Positions 17,816-21,930 of a DNA stretch of 21,930 bases are shown one piece after another. The stretch is from Lachnospiraceae bacterium (GTDB taxonomy: Bacteria; Bacillota; Clostridia; Lachnospirales; Lachnospiraceae). Where the stretch lies: contig CAAGQC010000089.1 of assembly GCA_900771995.1 (NCBI GenBank), forward strand, positions 1 to 21,930. The letters are read 5' to 3'. A program made the position numbers and the translations under genes. The notes beneath the pieces are model-generated. The model searched no databases, had not been told where the DNA came from, and saw only the letters and a list, made by a program, of their open reading frames with translations. The first letter of the stretch is position 1; each line of letters begins with the position of its first letter.

Positions 17816-18511
17816 TTACATTGCATCAACGACTGCACCCAGTACATCAAGTAAGGCAGCCATAGAATCATTTAATACGACTGCATCTTCCTCAGTAATG
17901 GAATCCTGGGAAATTTCACCCATCTGGCTCATAATATCCTCTGTTTCGGCAAGTGCAGTTTCGATGTCATCATTCTGTGCGATTTCATCAGACATATAGG
18001 CAGTTGCTACCGTGTCATATACTCCGGATAAGGTGCTGTAATTTTCCTGTAAGATAGCAAAGGTCTCATCGGAACAAGCCTCGGAAGCTGCTTCCTCACC
18101 ACCCTCGGTCAAGGTCATGCCATCAACAACGGAAGACAGAGCATCCAGAATATCAACCATTGCAGAATTCAGAGTAACCGCATCCTCCTCGGTAATGGAA
18201 TCCTGAGAGATCTCACCCATCTGATTGATAATATCAGCAGCCTGATTCATAACATCTTCAATAGCTTCATCTGCTGCGATTCCGTCATTTTCATAAAGAT
18301 CTTTTACTGTATTGTATGCTTCCGTCATGGTTGCATAATTGTCCTGCAAAGTGGAGAAGGTCTCATCGGAACACATTTCTCCATCGGTGGATACTGCGGA
18401 AACATCTTCGGTTGCGGCACCTGTGGTGGTCTCATCAGAACCGCCGCATGCGGTCAGCATGGACATTGCCATAACACCTGTTAACAATACTGCTAATAAT
18501 TTCTTCTTCAT
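17816..18511 (-). CDS. Lipoprotein made of two tandem 86-residue repeats
   Basis: The 231-residue product has a lipoprotein signal peptide with lipobox LTAC (C22) and an acidic, threonine-rich linker (23-46). Two homologous 86-residue units follow at 47-132 and 146-231. Each starts CSDETF..LQ.NY and shares the block QMGEISQDSITEEDAV, then ends SSVVDGM or GAVVDAM. The units are helical and strongly acidic. C47 and C146 are the only cysteines of the mature protein besides the lipidated one, at equivalent positions. AAGGAG precedes the ATG. I do not recognise a named family. Its place directly upstream of a 7TM kinase, with a LytTR-like site at its promoter, suggests it is a target or sensing partner of that system. 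Confidence 0.85.
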   Translation of the reverse strand: MKKKLLAVLLTGVMAMSMLTACGGSDETTTGAATEDVSAVSTDGEMCSDETFSTLQDNYATMTEAYNTVKDLYENDGIAADEAIEDVMNQAADIINQMGEISQDSITEEDAVTLNSAMVDILDALSSVVDGMTLTEGGEEAASEACSDETFAILQENYSTLSGVYDTVATAYMSDEIAQNDDIETALAETEDIMSQMGEISQDSITEEDAVVLNDSMAALLDVLGAVVDAM

Positions 18512-18567
18512 AATAAATTTTCTCCTTTTTTCAACTAAATTCTCCCGCCCCTAACGGCATATTCAAC

Positions 18568-18596
18568 ATATTACAGATATTGATCTCAAAAGACAA
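18568..18596 (-). promoter_or_regulatory. Candidate promoter of the repeat lipoprotein gene
   Basis: TTGTCT and TAATAT (each 4 of 6) are spaced by exactly 17 bases on the minus strand, about 57 bases before the ATG at 18511. Weak boxes of this kind fit a promoter that needs an activator; direct repeats lie 8 bases upstream of the -35. Confidence 0.45.
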
Positions 18597-18603
18597 TATA
18601 ATC

Positions 18604-18637
18604 TGCCTAATTGTAGCGGAAAGTGCCAAATTGTAGC
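18604..18637 (-). promoter_or_regulatory. Candidate LytTR-type operator (paired direct repeats)
   Basis: On the minus strand GCTACAATTTGGCA (18637-18624) and GCTACAATTAGGCA (18617-18604) match at 13 of 14 positions with a 20-bp period. LytTR regulators such as AgrA, VirR and ComE bind two 9-bp direct repeats, often with an ACA(G/A)TT-like core, spaced about two helical turns. The pair ends 8 bases upstream of the lipoprotein -35, the usual activator position. The link to the regulator at 14365 is an inference. Confidence 0.5.
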
Positions 18638-18729
18638 CACTATTATTATCCCGCTATACGCTCCACTTTCTTCTTTCGTAATCTTTTTAAAAATACATAT
18701 CCAGGCAGGCAATCCCTTGTTTTTCTGCA

Positions 18730-18783
18730 TAAAAAAAGTGCGCACCTATCCCGTAAGCTGGACTTACGCTGATAAGCTACACA
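18730..18783 (-). terminator. Intrinsic terminator overlapping the stop of the small membrane protein
   Basis: On the minus strand GTGTGTAGCTTATC pairs, with G-U pairs and one bulge, with GATAGGTGCGCAC. An inner CGTAAG/CTTACG stem closes the structure and seven T residues follow. The 5' arm includes the TAG stop codon of the upstream gene. Confidence 0.8.
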
Positions 18784-19208
18784 CTTCTTAGGCAGATATG
18801 AAAATAAAAAACGAGCAGCAGGCACACCGGGAGTCCGATCATCATTCCTTTTAGGCTCCCGATGAAGTGGAATTTATAATCCTTATAGGAATCCACCAGA
18901 TCTTCGGTTCCCGGAATGATCAGCTTCTTGCTGTGGCACACCCAGATCCAGTCAATGACGAAGCAGTCATACCAGTCAACAATGAACCAGATGAGATAGG
19001 AAATCAGAAATCCCTGCAGAAAATTGCCGGCATGATTGACAAAGATAAGAACCAGCGCTATTACCAGGGCAATTACAATGGCCGCGGTCAGTTTCTTTTT
19101 TCTGGTCTGGGGGCTGTCTGCCTTTTTACTATCATCGATCAGTCCAAGCTCCAGACAGCGGTTGATGCCATGTCGATGGGCTTTACGATGTGTCCGTTCA
19201 TTCCGCAT
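18777..19208 (-). CDS. Small multi-span membrane protein, probably truncated at its N-terminus
   Basis: The 143-residue frame has hydrophobic segments at about 40-58, 63-88 and 120-140. Between them lies a conserved-looking stretch (VDWYDCFVIDWIWVCHSKKL, IPGTEDLVDSYKDYKFHFIGSLKG). I recall a Firmicutes membrane family with FNLxDxxVIDW...PGTE...YKDY.FHF.GxxKG patterns and extra N-terminal spans, which are missing here; no function is known. The first roughly 15 codons are read over a receiver-domain remnant in another frame, so the present ATG (AAAGG 7 bases upstream) may be a by-product of a deletion fusion. A strong terminator overlaps the stop codon. Confidence 0.5.
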   Translation of the reverse strand: MRNERTHRKAHRHGINRCLELGLIDDSKKADSPQTRKKKLTAAIVIALVIALVLIFVNHAGNFLQGFLISYLIWFIVDWYDCFVIDWIWVCHSKKLIIPGTEDLVDSYKDYKFHFIGSLKGMMIGLPVCLLLVFYFHICLRSV

Positions 19209-19237
19209 TCAAAAGCCTTTCTTCGGTCTATACATCA
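19139..19237 (-). pseudogene. Remnant of a receiver (REC) domain from a lost two-component gene
   Basis: In a minus-strand frame different from the membrane protein, the sequence reads DRRKAFECGMNGHIVKPIDM before drifting to a stop at 19139-19141. This is the signature around the conserved lysine of receiver domains in hybrid kinases (typically DRKKA.E.GMNGHIAKPID). An in-frame TGA lies just upstream, so only about 30 codons survive. It is not derived from the kinase at 15053-17713, whose corresponding region reads REGFDDFLEKPVEG. Confidence 0.7.
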
Positions 19238-19257
19238 AATCACAAAAACGATAATGT

Positions 19258-19281
19258 CATAAAATCGTAAATGATTTTATG
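19258..19281. repeat. 9-bp perfect inverted repeat
   Basis: CATAAAATC and GATTTTATG are separated by 6 bases. It lies between the receiver remnant and the larger inverted repeat at 19301. There is no T-run typical of a terminator on either strand, so its role is unknown. Confidence 0.55.
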
Positions 19282-19300
19282 TTTGGAACAAATCAATTCA

Positions 19301-19342
19301 AATCAACGCAAATATTCCCATTTAGGAATATTTGCGTTGATT
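19301..19342. repeat. Perfect 18-bp inverted repeat overlapping the ATPase promoter
   Basis: AATCAACGCAAATATTCC and its exact reverse complement flank a 6-base loop. The last six bases of the right arm (TTGATT) form the -35 box of the next promoter. No T-run follows on either strand, so an operator or cruciform is more likely than a terminator. Confidence 0.8.
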
Positions 19343-19365
19343 CCATACATATTTTGTTTTATAAT
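19337..19365 (+). promoter_or_regulatory. Promoter of the DUF4143 ATPase gene
   Basis: TTGATT and a perfect TATAAT are separated by exactly 17 bases. The start is expected near 19372, giving a short leader of about 23 bases before the TTG at 19395. The -35 is embedded in the inverted repeat, which suggests repression by a dimeric regulator. Confidence 0.7.
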
Positions 19366-19394
19366 GAAAATACTTCTTTCAGGAGGTGATTGGA

Positions 19395-20621
19395 TTGGTA
19401 GAACGAAAAGAATATCTTGAGGAACTGATTGGATGGAAAGATGAACAGGTCATTAAAGTCGTGACAGGAATCCGCCGTTGCGGCAAATCCACACTGTTGA
19501 TGCAGTATCAGGATTGGCTCAGGACAAATGGTGTTCCGGAGGAACAGATCGTATCTGTAAACTTTGAGGAACTGGAGTATGAAGAATTACTTGATTACAA
19601 AAAGCTGTACGCTTATCTGAAAAACCGACTGATTCCCGGAAAAACGACTTACATCTTTCTGGATGAGATTCAGAAAGTCCCCGAATTTGAAAAAGTGGTA
19701 GACAGCCTGTATGTTAAGTCGGATGTGGATATCTACATTACCGGTTCCAATGCATATATGCTTTCCGGTGATCTTGCTACGCTTTTGACCGGCCGCTATG
19801 TTGAGATCAAAATGCTTCCTCTTTCCTTGAAGGAATTTCTGAAGATTACAGAATTGGATACTGAACATGGCTTCGCAGAATATCTGAAATGTGGGGGGTT
19901 GCCCTATGTTGCCAGAATGAATCGCACCCCTAAAAAAGTGGAGACCTATCTGGAAGGTATCTACAACACCGTTATTGTAAAGGACATCGAAGACAGACAA
20001 TCCCGTAGAGAAAGCGAACCTTCCAAACGGAAAATCACAGATATCGCATTGCTGAAGTCCATTGCAAAATACCTTGCCAGCGTAGTAGGCAGCCCTGTTT
20101 CCATCCGAAGCATCACTGATTACCTGATTTCCTCCGGCAGAAAGATTTCTCCGAACACCGTAGATGATTATGTGGATGCCCTGACGGAATCCTTCATCTT
20201 CTATCCGGTCGAACGCTTTGACATCGTAGGTAAGCAATTACTGAAGATCAACAAAAAATTCTATATTGTAGATCTTGGATTAAGGAATCACATACTGCCA
20301 CGCAAAAATTATGATCTAGGTTTTTCTCTTGAAAATGTGGTTTATTTTGAACTGTTACGTCGGGGTTACAAAGTGATGATCGGAAAACTTGGCAACACAG
20401 AAGTTGATTTCATTGCGGAAAAGTGGGGCGAATACAGCTACTATCAGGTAACGGCAGACATGTCTGCACAGGAGAGCTTTGAACGTGAAATGCGTCCACT
20501 AAAACTGATCCGTGACAATTATGAAAAGGTCGTTCTGACCACTGACAACCTGACAATCGGCAACTATAACGGTATCCGCGTAAAAAATCTTGTAGACTGG
20601 CTGCTGGAGAATGATAATTGA
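19395..20621 (+). CDS. AAA+ ATPase with C-terminal DUF4143 domain
   Basis: The 408-residue protein has Walker A GIRRCGKST (25-33), Walker B YIFLDEIQ (D90, E91), a sensor-like YITGSNA (114-120) and a C-terminal DUF4143 region with a nuclease-like fold (about 195-360, including GNTEVDFIAEK). Such stand-alone ATPases are common in Clostridia and Bacteroidales genomes, often in accessory DNA; their role is unknown. The TTG at 19395 is chosen because AGGAGG at 19381-19386 is 8 bases upstream, while the longer frame's GTG at 19386 overlaps that binding site. The resulting start MVERKEYLEELIGWKD fits the family pattern. A palindrome overlaps its promoter. Confidence 0.88.
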   Translation: MVERKEYLEELIGWKDEQVIKVVTGIRRCGKSTLLMQYQDWLRTNGVPEEQIVSVNFEELEYEELLDYKKLYAYLKNRLIPGKTTYIFLDEIQKVPEFEKVVDSLYVKSDVDIYITGSNAYMLSGDLATLLTGRYVEIKMLPLSLKEFLKITELDTEHGFAEYLKCGGLPYVARMNRTPKKVETYLEGIYNTVIVKDIEDRQSRRESEPSKRKITDIALLKSIAKYLASVVGSPVSIRSITDYLISSGRKISPNTVDDYVDALTESFIFYPVERFDIVGKQLLKINKKFYIVDLGLRNHILPRKNYDLGFSLENVVYFELLRRGYKVMIGKLGNTEVDFIAEKWGEYSYYQVTADMSAQESFEREMRPLKLIRDNYEKVVLTTDNLTIGNYNGIRVKNLVDWLLENDN

Positions 20622-20658
20622 CTTAAATTATTCATTTGAATTCTAATAATGTACATGA

Positions 20659-20683
20659 AAAAGCAGCCTCTACAGTTGCTTTT
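20659..20683. terminator. Probable bidirectional terminator between the ATPase and GNAT remnant
   Basis: AAAAGCA and TGCTTTT form a 7-bp stem around an 11-base loop. T-runs follow on both strands (TTTTT on the minus, TTTT on the plus). It overlaps the 3' end of the GNAT pseudogene and lies about 40 bases after the ATPase stop. Confidence 0.5.
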
Positions 20684-20968
20684 CCATGTATACGCAGATA
20701 AATCTGGGATCTCTTACTTCTCTGACGGGATCGGAAGGCTTTTTTAACTTCAGGGTGTCGGGGTTCATGTCTTCTCTGGTGGTATAGCCGAGTTTCTGAT
20801 AAAATCCTTCTGCTTCTTCCCGGCTGGTGATCACGATGTGGGAATAGCCCAGTTCCCGGATCCAGTCTTCCGCTGCCCGGATTCCTGCTGCCCCGGCGCC
20901 ATGGCCTCCATCCGGACATAATAGACACCGGCCCGCTGCCATTCTTCCTTTACTCTGATCATTTTCAT
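20670..20968 (-). pseudogene. GNAT-family acetyltransferase with internal deletion and frameshift
   Basis: The 5' end is normal: GGGAG is followed 7 bases later by an ATG and MKMIRVKEEWQRAGVYYVRMEAM, a GNAT start typical of clostridial genes. That frame then runs into APGQQ and a stop. The C-terminal half continues in another frame (IRAAEDWIRELGYSHIVITS, EEAEGFYQKLGY, FICVYMEKQL), ending at 20670. The middle of the domain, including most of the acetyl-CoA binding motif and roughly 80 codons, is missing. The joint lies near 20880-20905. The parts are well preserved, so the loss looks recent. Confidence 0.75.
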
Positions 20969-20986
20969 CCTAACTCTCCCATCTGA

Positions 20987-21037
20987 TCACCGTGGCTTAA
21001 CTTTGTTTGGCTCATACTCTTTTCGCATCTTACTCAT
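20987..21037 (-). pseudogene. 16-codon stump of a probable RloB-family gene
   Basis: The ATG overlaps the stop of the upstream ATPase (TGATG) and has GGAGG 9 bases before it, which marks a real translationally coupled start. The peptide MSKMRKEYEPNKVKPR then stops. In RloA/RloB-like pairs an AAA ATPase is followed directly by an RloB protein whose start is basic and similar in style (MSKxRKxYxRxxPxR). I infer that this is what remains after a deletion whose other end lies just before the GNAT remnant. The peptide is too short for certainty. Confidence 0.45.
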
Positions 21038-21843
21038 CAGGCATTACCTCCGATAAAAGGGATTGCGCCAAAACGCCCTTGGAGATAACCCTTCCGTATA
21101 TTTTCACCTTTTCGTGGCGAAAAAGATGCCAACAAGTAAAGCTCTGTCGCACAAGTCTCATCATTTTTTTCAGCAAACCAGATTTGATCTCTGCGGAAGA
21201 AATTCAGGTCGAGCAGCATTGCGTCATGTGTTGTAAAAATCAGCTGCACTCCCTTTGTATTGATGGCCTTATCCTGCACCATTTCAATCAATCGTCTGGT
21301 TAAAAGAGGATGCAGACTATCTTCAATTTCATCAACAACTAAAAGAGCTCCGTTTTCAAGTGCCTGTAGCCATCCGCCAATGCGGGCAAAAAAGTGTTGC
21401 GTACCAACAGATTCCTGCTCCATTAAAAGCTGGAAGTATTCTGTTGTGCCGTCCTCGTTAATAATTCGATGTGTTGTTGTAATGACCGGTATTTTACCAG
21501 AAGTGTTCTTGATTGTAACATTGGTAATTCCAAGATCGGCGAGCAGCAATTCTTTTAAGATTCGAGCTTTCTTATCATCACCGCTGACAATCTGAGCAAC
21601 GGTTTCTGATGTGGCGGGCTCTTCATCCATCAGGAAGGTCAACTTTTCCAGGAACCACCGATAAGCATTTTCCGTCTGAGGCAGATTCCAGTCATTAGAG
21701 GATACCAGATAGAGCTTATTGTCCGGTGTTCGATTGCTAAGAGTTACCTGCTCACCGCCGCCAGCCATCAGCTGTTTTATCCCCAAATAGGTGTAAAACT
21801 TTGCTCGATGGCGGGCGGCGGCGTAAAAATCTATATGGTGTTT
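21037..21843 (-). pseudogene. AAA-family ATPase (AAA_15/AAA_21, RloA-like), missing its N-terminus
   Basis: The frame is open for 268 codons from a stop at 21844-21846. The C-terminal half of an SMC/OLD-like ATPase is present: a signature-like ESVGTQHFFARIGGWL, Walker B ALLVVDEIEDSLHP, the H-loop LIFTTHDAMLLD and the family-typical end ENIRKGYLQGRFGAIPFIGG. The Walker A loop and the first roughly 150 residues are absent, and the upstream sequence changes character near 21845, so the gene is 5'-truncated. Family-like sequence (HIDFYAAARHRAKFYTYLGI) continues upstream of the first usable TTG at 21786, which supports truncation rather than a short gene. Relatives work with RloB-type partners in suspected phage-defence pairs. 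Confidence 0.7.
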
Positions 21844-21850
21844 TTAAGAG

Positions 21851-21905
21851 AACCATCCCGGCGGGACAGGTCAGGCAGTGACCTGTTCCACCTCCGGGAT
21901 GGGTT
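21851..21905. repeat. Large two-part inverted repeat at the right edge
   Basis: Outer arms CCATCCCGG / CCGGGATGG (9 bp, extended after one bulge) enclose inner arms ACAGGTCA / TGACCTGT (8 bp, 5-base loop). It overlaps the stop codon of the gene entering from the right edge. No T-run follows on the minus strand, so terminator function is doubtful; it may mark an element boundary. Confidence 0.65.
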
Positions 21906-21930
21906 TGAGATTAAAATGAATTTCGATAGA
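21871..21930 (-). CDS. C-terminal end of an unidentified protein (cut by window edge)
   Basis: The last 19 residues read SIEIHFNLKPIPEVEQVTA followed by TGA. The alternating IEIHFNL strand and acidic tail resemble the ends of some large serine recombinases, but the piece is too short to assign. If it is a recombinase, its place at the end of a truncated ATPase would fit an integrated element. The other two frames give no better reading. Confidence 0.35.
   Translation of the reverse strand, partial: SIEIHFNLKPIPEVEQVTA

Noticed and set aside
18563..18745. A 60-codon minus-strand frame upstream of the repeat lipoprotein
   Set aside because: It covers the promoter, the direct repeats and the T-run of a terminator, and lacks a binding site; the regulatory reading explains this stretch better.

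Overview
The window looks like a chromosomal stretch from an anaerobic Gram-positive gut bacterium of the Lachnospiraceae (Clostridia). The basis is mid-range GC, strong AGGAGG-type ribosome binding sites, TATAAT promoters with extended TGn -10 elements, a giant InlB-type (Listeria-Bacteroides) repeat protein, a clostripain-family lipoprotein, a LytTR regulator and a 7TM hybrid kinase. No genus can be named from sequence reading alone. No rRNA, tRNA or CRISPR array was seen.

Layout. (1) 1-8965, minus strand: a surface/secretion operon. A 2793-residue secreted protein comes first, then a 155-residue membrane-anchored protein 15 bp downstream, then the signal peptide of a third exported protein cut by the window edge. 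(2) 9103-11791: housekeeping-like genes: a Cof-type HAD phosphatase, a GNAT protein whose promoter carries a DtxR-like TTAGG/CCTAA palindrome, a small gene remnant, and a YitT-family membrane protein. (3) 11995-14163: a clostripain-family lipoprotein peptidase whose promoter lies in the first of two 37-bp direct repeats flanking a cloverleaf-like folded sequence. (4) 14245-18637: a signalling module. A LytTR response regulator (+) runs tail to tail into a hybrid histidine kinase (-), overlapping by 29 bp. Upstream of the kinase lies a lipoprotein made of two 86-residue repeats. Upstream of that promoter is a pair of direct repeats with the geometry of a LytTR binding site, so the three genes plausibly form one circuit. 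(5) 18730-21930: an eroded, accessory-looking region. It holds a small membrane protein fused to a receiver-domain scrap, an AAA+/DUF4143 ATPase under a promoter embedded in a perfect 18-bp inverted repeat, a GNAT pseudogene with an internal deletion, a truncated AAA ATPase overlapping a 16-codon stump of a probable RloB partner, and the 3' end of an unidentified gene with a large inverted repeat.

Three start sites were moved from the longest open frame because the Shine-Dalgarno sequence decides them: GNAT at 10524, clostripain-family protein at 13983, DUF4143 ATPase at 19395 (TTG). The most interesting candidates for follow-up are the LytTR/hybrid kinase/duplicated lipoprotein circuit and the giant repeat-protein operon. 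All functional claims rest on motif recognition by eye; no database search was possible.
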